From positions 1,180,501 to 1,244,500 of the forward strand of contig LR746275.1 of the NCBI GenBank assembly GCA_902729315.2: DNA of 64,000 bases, in the 5' to 3' direction. This document shows positions 50,305 through 61,600 of the stretch, in pieces (positions within the stretch are counted from its first letter, which is position 1; every line of letters starts with the position of its first letter). The position numbers were made by a program, and so were the translations under genes. The notes beneath the pieces were generated by a model. It was given only the letters and a program-made list of their open reading frames with translations, was not told the origin of the DNA and ran no database searches. This stretch comes from Spirodela intermedia (taxonomy: Eukaryota; Streptophyta; Magnoliopsida; Alismatales; Araceae).

Positions 50305-50361
50305 TCTCTTGCTCTTGGTCTTTCCAGGGGATAGACGAGAGGAAGAGGAAGATAGCTAGAG

Positions 50362-50401
<40 letters not shown>

Positions 50402-50965
50402 CAGAGAGAGAGAGGCAGAGAGAGAGAGCAAGGGAGAGATAGGGAAGCGAGGGAGAGGGACAGAAGGGGAGAGAGAGAGAGGGGAGGAGAGAGCGCGCGC
50501 GAGAGAGAGAGAGAAGCAGCGAGCGCAGGAGAGAGAGAGAGCAGAGAGAGAGAGAGAGGCAGAGAGCGCGTGCGCGAGAGAGAGAGAGAAGCAGCGAGCG
50601 CAGGAGAGAGAGCAGAGAGAGAGAGAGGCAGACAGCGCAGGAGAGAGAGGGAGAGGCTGAGAGCGCAGGAGAGAGAGGGAGAGGCTGAGAGCGCAGGAGA
50701 GAGAGGGAGAGAGGCAGAGAGAGCAAGAGAGAGAGAGGCAGACAGCGAGAGAGTGAGAGGCAGAGAGTAGGGAGAGGCTGAGAGCGCAGGAGAGAGAGAG
50801 AGAGAGAGGCAGAGAGCACAGGAGAGAGAGAGAGAGGCAGAGAGAGCAAGAGAGAGAGAGGCAGAGAGCGAGAGAGTGAGAGAGGCAGAGAGAAAGAGAG
50901 AGCAAGAGAGAGAGAGGCAGGGAGCGAGCGAGTGATAGGGAGAGCCAGAGAGACAGAGAGAGCGC

Positions 50966-51005
<40 letters not shown>

Positions 51006-51370
51006 CAGAGAGAGCAAGAGAGCAAGAGAGCAAGAGAGAGAGAGAGAGGCAGAGGGAGCTAGAGAGAGAGAGGCAGAGAGCGAGAGAGTGAGAGAAGCAG
51101 AGAACGCAAAAGAGAGAGGCAGAGAGAGCGAGAGAGAGAGAGGGAGAGGCAGAGAGCGGGAGAGAGAGAGAGAGACAGAGCGAGCGAGAGAGAGAGAAGC
51201 AGAGAGCGAGAGAGAGAGAGAGAAGCAGAGAGCGAGAGAGAGAGAGAGGCAGAGAGAGCAAGAGAGAGAGAGGTAGAGAGAGCAAGAGAGAGAGAGGTAG
51301 AGAGAGCAAGAGAGAGGTAGGCAGAGAGCTAGAGAGAGATGAGAGGAAGGCAGGCGAGAGAGAGAGGTCT
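50362..51370. repeat. 1-kb imperfect GA-repeat tract between divergent genes
   Basis: On the plus strand, GAGAGA runs alternate with short words such as GGCAGAGAG, AGCGCAGGAG and GAAGCAGCGAGC, giving a higher-order, minisatellite-like structure. It fills most of the 1287 bp between the ATGs of the PPR gene and the plus-strand gene at 51592. All long ORFs inside it (Leu/Ser-rich on minus, Arg/Glu-rich on plus) are composition artefacts. GA repeats are binding sites for plant GAGA-binding (BBR/BPC) proteins, so a regulatory effect is possible. Confidence 0.92.
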
Positions 51371-51591
51371 GTGGTAACTGGGCGAGTGACCATGCAAGGG
51401 AAGCGGAGAAGAGTTAACCATCTGATCCGCCGCGGGTTTACCATACGCATCTGGGAAACCGCGAGAAGCGCGCACCAACGGCCCCGCAGGGGTTTAGATA
51501 CTAACAGAGTTCATCTTCTCTCCTGCAAAGGAGACGAGTTATCCTCTCCTGAATCGGGCAGGGGGGAGGACGAGGCGAGGGAGAGAGGAGA

Positions 51592-52534
51592 ATGGTGAAG
51601 AGAGTCTCTGGAAGCGGGAAGAAGAAGAAGAAGCTCTGCCTCGAAGATTACATCCACTTCTGCAACAATCCCGACCGGCATGATTTCCTCAGAGAGCAGC
51701 TAGACGAGGTATGTTAGTCTTCTCTACTCTGCAGAGATGATCCGAATTCTCTTCTTCGGTTCCGTAATGGTGGCGTAGCCAGCTTCCTGATTGTTCAGGA
51801 GGCTGCTGCTTCGCTCTGCGTTTCTCATATTCTTGGAGATCTTACGCAGATCATGAAGATCTGAGATCTGCTTCGCCCATAGTTAGTTCAAAAAGACGAG
51901 GACTCCTATCAATGATTTGTTATTTTCTTCCTCAATCGCTTTAGCATTCGTTAAGGCTGTACCTGATCAGCGAATTTCTCTGCGGCAGATCATTTACTTG
52001 CACGGATTCGCTCGGTCAACAAATACCAAGGTAATGCTCGCCAGGCTCCGTCCGGACCTCCTCTCTTATTTTCTCAGATTCATCCATCCACTTCCAGCCA
52101 CAGTAGGAATTCGGCTTTCCATCCTCTCGATTTCATCTTGTTCCTGCAAGTAGGTGGAAATGGCCCGCGCCGTGGCGGGAATTGAACTGATGCAGGCGGC
52201 GCGATCGACGGTTCACGAATGCATCACCCCCTCCAATCCCCTCACCGTGGAGGAGGTTCGAAGGGACCTCGAGTACATTGGATGGCAGGAGTGCCCTCTG
52301 AAATCCGTCAAGAAAGTGGAGCCGGCGAAGGATGCCTTGGAGGACTCCATGGCCGTCGCCTGCTCCGCCACCGCCAATTACAGCGCGGACTCTGCCGTCA
52401 CCGCCCCGTTCCAGGCGAAGAAAAGCAGGAAGCGCGCCCCTCCTTCCCCTCCCAGTGCAAAGAAGGTCAGGAAGAGGAACAGCAAGGAGGCTCTCCCCAC
52501 TCTGTCACTTGCTTCAACTTCTTTCGAGGTCTGA
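51592..52534 (+). CDS. Small plant protein, probably DUF7787 family, three exons
   Basis: Exons 51592-51708, 51989-52030 and 52154-52534, both introns phase 0, giving 179 aa. The N-terminus is basic (GKKKKKLCLEDYIHF). The core is short and helical-looking (IIYLHGFARSTNTK, then VAGIELMQAARSTV and LTVEEVRRDLEYIGWQEC). It resembles an uncharacterised plant family I know as DUF7787, whose members share the LxxEDYxxF start, a middle MHGF-type motif and a WQEC ending. The C-terminal third is low-complexity and basic (KKSRKRAPPSPPSAKKVRKR), suggesting nuclear localisation. Function unknown. The family assignment is from memory and unverified. The gene is divergent to the PPR gene. Confidence 0.75.
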
Positions 52535-54000
52535 ACAGTGCAGGGAATCGCCCCTCCTAAAACTCTGCATGTGGCAATGTGACTGCGGCTATCATGGTAC
52601 AGGATGCAGGATGGATCATATCTCTCTGTGATCATCACAACGAGGTCAGTACAGCATGGCAATTCGCCCGTTCATTTCTTAGATCGCCATTTCATAAGGT
52701 CAACAAAGATTACCCCGCTAAAGTGGAGAACAATAGATTCCAGAAACACCAAATATAATGACAGACTTGTGAATATTACGAGTTTCTCATGATTCCATTT
52801 CATTGGCATATCGAAATTGCTCAGAGAGGATCAAAACGTGGCCGTCTATTATTTTTACATTCAGAGATCAAAGGTTTCGAGTGTTTCGCAAATTGGTTTT
52901 GATGGTAGTAAAATCTCGGTTATTGTAATAAATTGTGTCGAGTTTCAAAGAAAAAACGTTGTAAATAATTTTTTTATAATTTCTAAAACTTATCAATAGT
53001 TATTCACTAATTGAAGAGTTCCTCAACACTCAACTCAAAAGTGCTAATAAGTGTATCTTCTTTGTCACTTCAATAGCATGTCAATTCCAAAAGTAGTAAA
53101 AAGTTTTCTCAAGCATGTCAATTCCAAAAACTATATTGACATGGGAGACAATAGGGTTTCCCAAGCAAAAATATTTGAGATCAAGAAACTTGGTGTCTAT
53201 AATAGTCATCAACCCCATGATGTAGTGATAGTTTTTAGAATCAGTTTGGAAGTTCATATCATGTAACATTTTTTTACATCAATTTGATTTATTTTTCTAT
53301 TTGATAGTAATTGACTTGAGATAGAGAAGTTTTGTAAGGTACCTGAAAACATTAAGTTCAATGAGTAAATGTAGGAAATGTGACAGAAGATTTAAGTTCT
53401 TATTAAACCCTTGAAAAAATTTCAACGAGTAACTTCCTCTATGTATGCATATCTCTTAGCTTTGAACATCAAACAAAAATATGAAACAATATACTGTCAA
53501 TTCACAGTGTAATGCTTATCCTATTAGTTCTACAATTGTCAACCATAATAGGTCTGATAAATGATAAATTTGAATATTAATCTAATGATAATAAAGGTTA
53601 GAACAACATGGGCATTTAATCAAATGATAACTTTGGAAAAAAAATCATTTGAAATTAGGTTTGTTGCTTTGCTCACTCAACCTTTTCAACTCAAAAAGGG
53701 TAGTTGAGTTGAGTAATGAGCTAGAAGGTTACTTTTAGGGAGAAATAGAACTGAAAAGCAGATGCATATTAAGACATGCAATGACCATACTTCAATTATT
53801 CTTGAGACTTGTTCTAACCTCATTTACCCTCATTAATCCAAAATTTACACTTAAATATGGTGATATGGAAACCCTTGGATTAAAATTATTTATTACCAAG
53901 CATTTATACCATTTTCTTACGATATTAACTATAAGATAAAACCTTTACTATTTAGAGATCATTTCATTCTACACATTAATGCTTACAAGTAAAAGTTTTT
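52535..54000. other. 3' flank and AT-rich intergenic DNA
   Basis: The 3'UTR of the preceding gene probably occupies the first 200-400 bp. The rest is AT-rich with no coding or element signal I can support. Confidence 0.5.
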
Positions 54001-54003
54001 GCA

Positions 54004-54560
54004 ATTGAACCAAAAGAAAATTCATAGTAAAAAGGGAAGAGAGCGGAAAATTAAAAATCACATCGTATCTTAGTAATCATTGATAAAAAATTTAATAATA
54101 TTTTTATATAGAAATATACTTTTTTTGTATAATTATCATATTTTAATAATTGGTGCTTTAATCCAATAAAGGAATATCTTATCTATACGGGATTGTAAAT
54201 TGGATCATTCTAGTCATTTTGTCTTATGACAACACATCCTTAATGCTTCACCATGAGATTTGTGGGAGGTGCTAAAAAGTCTAATTTTTATTAATCGAGT
54301 CAAAAGAAATCTCATAGTAAAAAGGGGAGATGCCCAAAAATTATAGATCACATAGTATCTTGTTTATCTACTAATAAAAAAGTGAAATATACTTATTTTT
54401 TTTATAATTATAGTATTTTAATAATTGGTGCTATAGTCCAATAAGGCAATATATTATCTATAAGGGTTTGTAAATTGGATCATTTCTAGTCATTTTCTCT
54501 AGTGACAACACATCGTTAATGCTTCAGCATCAATTCTATAGGAGGTGGTACAAACTATGT
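54004..54560. repeat. Tandem duplication of a roughly 290-bp unit
   Basis: Two adjacent direct copies share CATAGTAAAAAGGG (54025; 54310), AATTGGTGCT (near 54150 and 54424), GTAAATTGGATCATT (near 54196 and 54470) and GACAACACATC (near 54228 and 54503). Divergence is about 15-20 percent by eye. Confidence 0.7.
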
Positions 54561-54985
54561 TTTGAGAATCTAGTGTGCCACAAAATAGCAAAAAATGTGA
54601 TGCAAAATCTCTTGGAATCCAATTTTTCAAGACTCAAAATTAAAAAAATGGGAAATCTCTGTAGTGGTCCCCACTCTCTATCATGCTCTTAGAGAATATA
54701 CACAACATTTCATTGTTTTTCTAGAAGATGTTATTCAATTTTTTTAAGTAGAAGAGAGAGAGGGTCCACTTACTTTTGATAATTGCATACTTACCGAATT
54801 TTGATAATAAAATTATAAATAAAGCAGATATAAATTAGGTCTTACGAATTAATTTTAGTTATATATTTTTTCTTCTCGATAAATATATAGTTAATTTAGG
54901 TTTTTTATTTCAACAAATAATTTCTTAAATTAATGACATATTTATGGAGAGTATACTTAGAAAAAAAAAAAAAAACTAATATCGC

Positions 54986-55683
54986 TTGGTCTGCCCAACT
55001 GTTTGCGGGAGAAGACTACAGGACGGTGTCACGCCAGACCCTGGCTCAGCTCTGGTGGTCGCGGGCTTCTTCTCTTCCGGCATTGGAGGTGGCGGAGTGA
55101 GAGCAGAGCGACTGATCGAGAGGGGGCGACGGCAGGTGAAGGTAAGCCCTCCGCCTCTTTCCCTTCACATTCCATTCATGGCAGCTTCTGGGGTGATCGC
55201 GTGTAGCTTCCCGCGTGCTGGGTGTGGCCGGCGGGCGTCCGGTGCTCTCTTCCTTTTGCCTGGCATCTTGTTTCGAGGGTTTTTCATCGCAATAGGCTGC
55301 CTTCTTCGACTTATGGTTCTGGAGACAAAGAGCTCGCGAGGAGGGAGTAGGTTGCCTGCCTCGGCGCGGGTCTTTGAGCCGGTGGCTTGCTGGAGATCTG
55401 GCACTCTCCAGTATGACGAAGTAGTCAGTTGGCTGGGGGTTCTGCGGACGCGTGCTGAGCTTGCTTCTCAACCGCCGGTGGACTAGCTTGTGTTGAATTT
55501 CCATTTTCACGACAACATTAATTATCTTTTTCTGAATGGAGTGTCTAATAGATGAATGGCTGTCGCTGAGATTGATCTCAAACTTGTGAATCTCTCCCCG
55601 CATCATTCCTTATCCCCTCTCGCCTCTTCTTTGCGTTGTCAGGCCTAGAAACGAGTGAGGAATCGTGAAGAACTGTAGAAGCT
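54986..55683 (+). promoter_or_regulatory. Leader of the S-formylglutathione hydrolase gene
   Basis: A GC-rich leader exon ends at 55141 with donor AAG|GTAAGC. An acceptor (TTGTCAG at 55636-55642) precedes the coding exon, giving a candidate leader intron of 55142-55642. ORFs in this stretch on both strands have no family features. The TSS is not located; AT-rich DNA ends at about 54975. Confidence 0.45.
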
Positions 55684-58600
55684 ATGGACGCTAGTGCTGC
55701 ACTTCCTCCGGCAGAGCTGATCAGCAGCGCAAAGGTGTTCGGCGGCTTCAACAGGAGGTACAAGCATTTCAGCCCAACCCTCGGCTGCTCGATGACCTTT
55801 ACCATCTACTTCCCTCCAACACCTCAAGGTTCTTCTACGGTTCCTGTAAGTCCTTGCCTGTTATAACCTTTTTTTAAAATTTCTTTTTCTGCACGTTATC
55901 AGCTTGTCTCTTCTTTTTCGCCAATCTGATAAATTGACAGTGATACGGAAAATGCTGCCGGCTGATTCATGTTCTTCTTTTCTCACATTCTCTCAATTCC
56001 ATGGGTTTTGGGGATGATTTTATTTGTCCTGGTTATGTTTACAGATGCAATTCATTTGATTGCATGAACTTAAAATCTTTCATGTCTGTTGACCACCTAA
56101 TATGGTTTGCAATTTTGAAAAAAATAAATCTCATGGAGTGTTTTATTTTGATGGGATCTGACATCAATGTTTTTATTCTGAGGCTGAAATTGCATTTTCT
56201 GCATCTAATTTATGTTCAGTAGTGGCTTTGTGTTAAAAGAGTATATTCTAGATGGTAATACTACATGGTGTAGCAAGAGGATATAGGATGTGGCTGGAGC
56301 AAGATCAAAATAGGTAATGACAATAGTTCAGGACTATAAGCTGAGTTGATCATGTTTTTGAATTTGTACTTCTTTACCTTAGATCTTGATATGATCCTCT
56401 AAGGGAGCATTGAATCTGCGTCAAATAGAAGAGGCAAAATACAAGCGTCGGGATGATAGTCTATTCAGATAGTAGGAAAGAAGAGGGAAAGCAGAGGGGG
56501 AAAATTTTCGAGAGGTTTCCCCGCCTCTCCAAAATACTATGTTCCTCCCTAGAGCCCCCCTTCTCATGCTGTATTTATACCCCCTCTCACGTGACGAGCA
56601 TGTGACTCTTTCTTACACCTTCTATAGGTTAGTAGTGGGGTTCTATGATTACTCCCCCCCCTCCAGTTCACTTGGTCCTCTACGTGAAATTTTAGAAATT
56701 GGCAAGCAATATTGTGGGCTAGCTCTCATAAAGAATCATGATTTAGTAGCACGTCCCATTTCACTAGTACTTCTGGGCTTGCAGGTATCATCTGCACCCC
56801 TTGAATTGATTGAGGTTTTACTTACCATTCCATGTTTGAGCTGAGTGAGGGGTGGAAGTTGCTGAGGGGAGTTGGTGGTTGATAAAGCTCGCTGCAGTTG
56901 AGAAATATGAAACATTGGATGGATTGATGATGATGGTGGAAGATCAAGCTTGAACGTTGTTTGACCCACAAGAGATGATCTTGTATGATCCAAAGAACTT
57001 TGGGGAGAGCTTTTCATTCACCTTGCCTACTAGAGATCTCATTCTATAGGGACGAAGTCGTAGATATACTTTATCATTAGCTTGAAACTTTGTTGGTTGA
57101 TGATGATGATCTGCCTTAAGTTTCATTTGAGATTGAAAGTTCTGCAAATGTTGCTTCAATACGTTGAGAATTTGGTCTTGCTCTAGTAGTTGTTGACCCA
57201 CAACTGAAATCGGAGAGGGAAAAGGCCCATAGTTAATGATGGTAAGAGGGTCATAGTCATAGACTGTTTTATATGGAGTAATTTTGATAGAGGAATGGTA
57301 GGCAGTATTATAAGATAATTCTGCCCAATGTAGCCAGGACTGCTAGTCTTTGGTTGATTTAACACAAAACGCCTTAGATAAGATTCTGAGGATCGGTTCA
57401 CCACTTCGGTTTGTCCATTAGTCTGAGGATGATAGGAGGATGACATTTGGAGTTGAGTTCCTTATAACTTGTATAGTTCACATCAAAATTTACTAACGAA
57501 TACTTTGTGACAATCTGAAACAAGCGATTTAGGTAAACCATGTAGATGGACCACTTTTTTTGCAAAGGTGGCACCTATGGTGTAGAAAATGGGTGTTTTA
57601 AGAAAATAAAGTGGCTGTACTTGTTAAGGCAATCCACCACGACCAATATAATGTCAAAGTGATTGGATCTAGGTAGACCTATAAAGTCCATCGAAAGGTC
57701 TTCTTATACTTGATGTGGAATGGGCAATGGCTGCAATAATCATGTAGAACTTAGCCACTGCATTCCGACTATCACATCAGTACTCCCCAATGTGAGTGGT
57801 AGAAAGTCTTCGGTGATGTCTAAACCTTGGACTTGTAAAAAGATACTCCTGCAAATTCTGTTACCTTGTAGGGCCTCACCATTCCCTATGAGAATTTCAT
57901 AATTCATAGCTTCTGTGTGAGGTAAATTGACGCATGCACATAATTCCGAGCATATGAAATTATACATCGCACCTGAATCAATTCAGATGGTAATCACCTG
58001 CCCTTGTAATGTTCCTTCCATCTTCATGGTTCTTGTTTGCATGAGTCCTACCACTGAGTTCAATAAAACTTGTACTGTGAATAACGTTATTCTTTCTGCT
58101 GGTTGAGTCTTCTCCTCTTTGGAATCATATAAAATGTCGTCACTAGTTCCTTGGTCGTCTTTATGAACGATCAGAATTTGTAGCTGTTTTTTGCAGCAAT
58201 GTCCCGAGCCAAATTTTTCTTCACAATGATAACAAAGTCTTTTTTCACGACAGTTCTGGTACTCCACATTAGTCAATGTGATCTATTTTCGGTACCTATT
58301 GTCTTTTCCTGCCACCTGAGGTGGAGTATTACTTTTAGAGTTCCATTCTAGTAGGGAGGTAGTGCCTATTCTTTTCCTATTCACTATATAGTACATGTAA
58401 ATGATTGTTAGCAGTCTTAATGGAAGTAAAATTACCTTGTCAAGAAGATTTGGGCAGATGGTTGTCCCAGGCTTCTCATAGAGTGCGGATACGTTGCTTT
58501 GCCTCTATTGATGCATCCATCATCTCCATCAATCCCACTGGACCGATGCCGGCCAGCTTTGCTTAAATCTCCGATTTTAAGCCTTTCATATAAGTATTCT

Positions 58601-61600
58601 CCATGTCTACATCTTGGAGTTTTTGGCAGATAAGTAGATAAATGCTTGTATTCAGTCGGACATTCTTGAACTGATTGGTCTTGTTGAAGATTTAAGAATT
58701 TATGGAATGTGTTCACTGCTGTAGTATTGCCAAAGCGTTTCCCCAATTGAATTCTAAAGTTCTGACAATTGCGGAAAGAATATCTATCATCCCTCCATAG
58801 GTACCATTCTAACGCCAGGCCTTCGAGCTTCATCATTGCCAGCTCTAGGTTGTTCTTGTTCCTGAACTTTGTTTAGTCTGAAAAATCTCTCAATACATCT
58901 TAACCAACCCTCAGGATTTCCCCCACCGGAATACTGGTATTTCCCGGTTTTTGGTGAATTGGATGACCGTGTGACCAGCTGTAGTTTCACTTAGAATATA
59001 TTCTTGGGGAAGGAAGGGAGGTTGTACCTCAGGTTATGATTCTAACTGCTCTGGGCGGAGTGATGATGTCGGCTGTAGAGTAGAGTGTTCCTTCTTCTCT
59101 AAGGCATCCAATCTTACATACACCGTCAGTTGGAACTGCTGCATATTTTGTAGGAGTTGTCGCATTAGATCCATGGATTCTTCCTTTGATTTCTCCATGT
59201 CTTCGACCATCTTTCGTTGGTCTGCCCGTAGGTTCTCATTGTCTGTTTTTAGGGCTTCAAAACAGACATCCGATATCTTCGGCGCCATGGCACCTATCAT
59301 CGCAAGATTGTGGCTCTGATACTAATGATACGATCCTCTAAGGGAGGCTCGAATCTGGGCGAAATAGAAGAGGCAAAGTACTTATATTGAACTCACAGAC
59401 TCTTGTCGGTGACGAGGAACAAGTGTTGGGATGACAGTCTATTCAGATAACAGGAAAGAAGAGGGAAGAAGAGTAAAGGGATGGGGAAAATGTTTGAGAG
59501 GTTTCCCCGCCTCTCCAGAATACGATGTTCCTCTAGAACCCCCCCCCCCCCTCTCTTGTGCTGTATTTATACCCCCTCTCACGTGACGAGCACGTGACTC
59601 TTCTCTTACGCCTTTTGTAGGTTAGTAGTGGGGTCGTATCAGATCTTTCATTGAGAATAGATCCCTGCTGTTAAAGAGTTTGCACGCTTCATCTTTGCAG
59701 AAAATGAGTTGAATATCGTCCAGATTTATGAATGTCTATTTTTCGAGCCCAAGCTATATTTTTCGAAGTCCCTCATATTAGATTGATCTTAACCATGATC
59801 TAGTTGTATGTTGAGCTTACTATTCTCGACACTGGTGTAAAATAGCATTCTGGACAAGAAAGGATCTTCTTAATGCTGCAGAGTAGAGGTACGCAGGGAA
59901 TACCACGAAATCATCACTTTAGATGAGAAAATTTTACTCTAAAGCCTTTTTTTCTGCTTCATAAATGCATCTTGCCCATTATAATTTATTTTTTTATCTC
60001 TTTTTATATTTTTACCATCCAACGGTAAGTCCCCCAAACCATGCTCTCTACGTCCATGCTAAACATGTGCACGTGTGATGTGTAAGGGGTTATCAGGATA
60101 GCGTACAAAGAGTTTTTTTTCTGAGTGCAATATACTATAATACCTAGTAACTTTAGTCCATTTACGTGCTTCATGAATAGGATTTTCACATTTGCTAAAT
60201 GCCTTTTTCCATAGAAACATTATCAATTACATGAAACTTTTTTTCCTTGCCTCTACTTAGTGTGATTTAAGACCATCGACTTCTATTATTTTCCAATAGA
60301 ATGTCAGGTACACAACAACGAGTCCTTAGTCAAAAGTATAAACAGAAGTCATTACTTTCTAAAGTATGAATAAATTCGTCGTTACTTTCTTAAGTATCGT
60401 GTCATTATATGAAAAGAAATAAAAAGATAAATAAGAACAGGTACCAGACCACCAGCATTATCAACATAAATCTGGACCACTGCAGCAGCGAATCCTGCAG
60501 GATCCAAGGCAGCTGCTATGTTCTATTTGTGGGTCTTAATCCCGTGCCACATGGATGAGATGACATAATGAACCCAACAAGTAAGAAATTCTGAAAATGA
60601 GAGGTGAATAAAGTACTCTATCCAACCAAAGGATTCTACAGAAGTTATCTCAAACTATTTCTTATGAAAGCATTGATGTGCTTTAGAAATGTACTGTATC
60701 TATCACACTGCAGCAAAGCACTCATGAAAATGCTAGAGCAGCAAGTCATGGCAAAACAAGTGACAAAAAGAATCTGATTAGGTATCAAAGGAGTATATCA
60801 CATGATAATGTTGAAAGGATCATCAGGCTCTATTCAATAATTCACCAGATACCAGAACTTGTCCAGGAGAGTAGTCAATCGCAAACAAGATGCATAACTG
60901 ATATCACTATCTAGCCACATAATTATTTAATCATTATTGTAAAGCAGTGTCGTCAATATATGCAAGGTTCTCTGTCAAATGTCACATCATTGGTGAGTGA
61001 CGTTTGTTATTGAAAGTTTGAAAAAAATTGTAATAAGATGGATAAATTTTATTTATCCCCTTTATTGAGGTTTTGAATTTTTAAAGATGTAATGTAAGGT
61101 TTTCATATCCTTGCAATAAGCTCTTCATATCTCTTGTGTCATGTCAATTGCTTGAACTTTGATTTATATAAAAATGCCACAGTATCATTTTTAGGTTGAA
61201 GGTGCTTTTCTTTTTGTGGTGGTATTTCAACGTTAAATTGCTGGCTTCATAATCTTGATTATCAAGAAACGTTTTTCGGGAAAAAAGTGACGATTGAATT
61301 GAAATTTTGAAAGTTTTCTCTTTGGGTTTATAGAAAAACTTGAGAAAAACTTTAACTGAAGCTGGGATGCAAGTTATCTGAATTTTTTGTTTTACTCTCT
61401 GATTGATAGGTTCTCTATTGGCTTTCTGGCCTCACATGCACAGATGAAAATTTTATTATCAAGTCTGGTGCACAACGTTCAGCATCTCGTGAGGGCATTG
61501 CCCTGGTTGCCCCTGATACTTCACCAAGTATATCTCTTTCTACTCAAAACAATGATCTTCACGCCCTTTGCAAATGCCTATGTTGCTACTTTGATTGTAT

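Noticed and set aside
49648-50334. 228-codon plus-strand ORF opposite the PPR gene
   Set aside because: Antisense shadow of GC-rich PPR coding sequence; low-complexity Glu/Gly/Arg composition and no family resemblance.
50135-51450. Long overlapping ORFs (up to 364 codons) on both strands in the GA tract
   Set aside because: They translate GAGAGA and CTCTCT repeats into Arg/Glu or Leu/Ser runs in every frame; no start context, domain or codon bias supports them.
55046-55606. 186-codon minus-strand ORF over the SFGH leader
   Set aside because: Crosses the predicted leader exon and intron antisense and has no recognisable domain.
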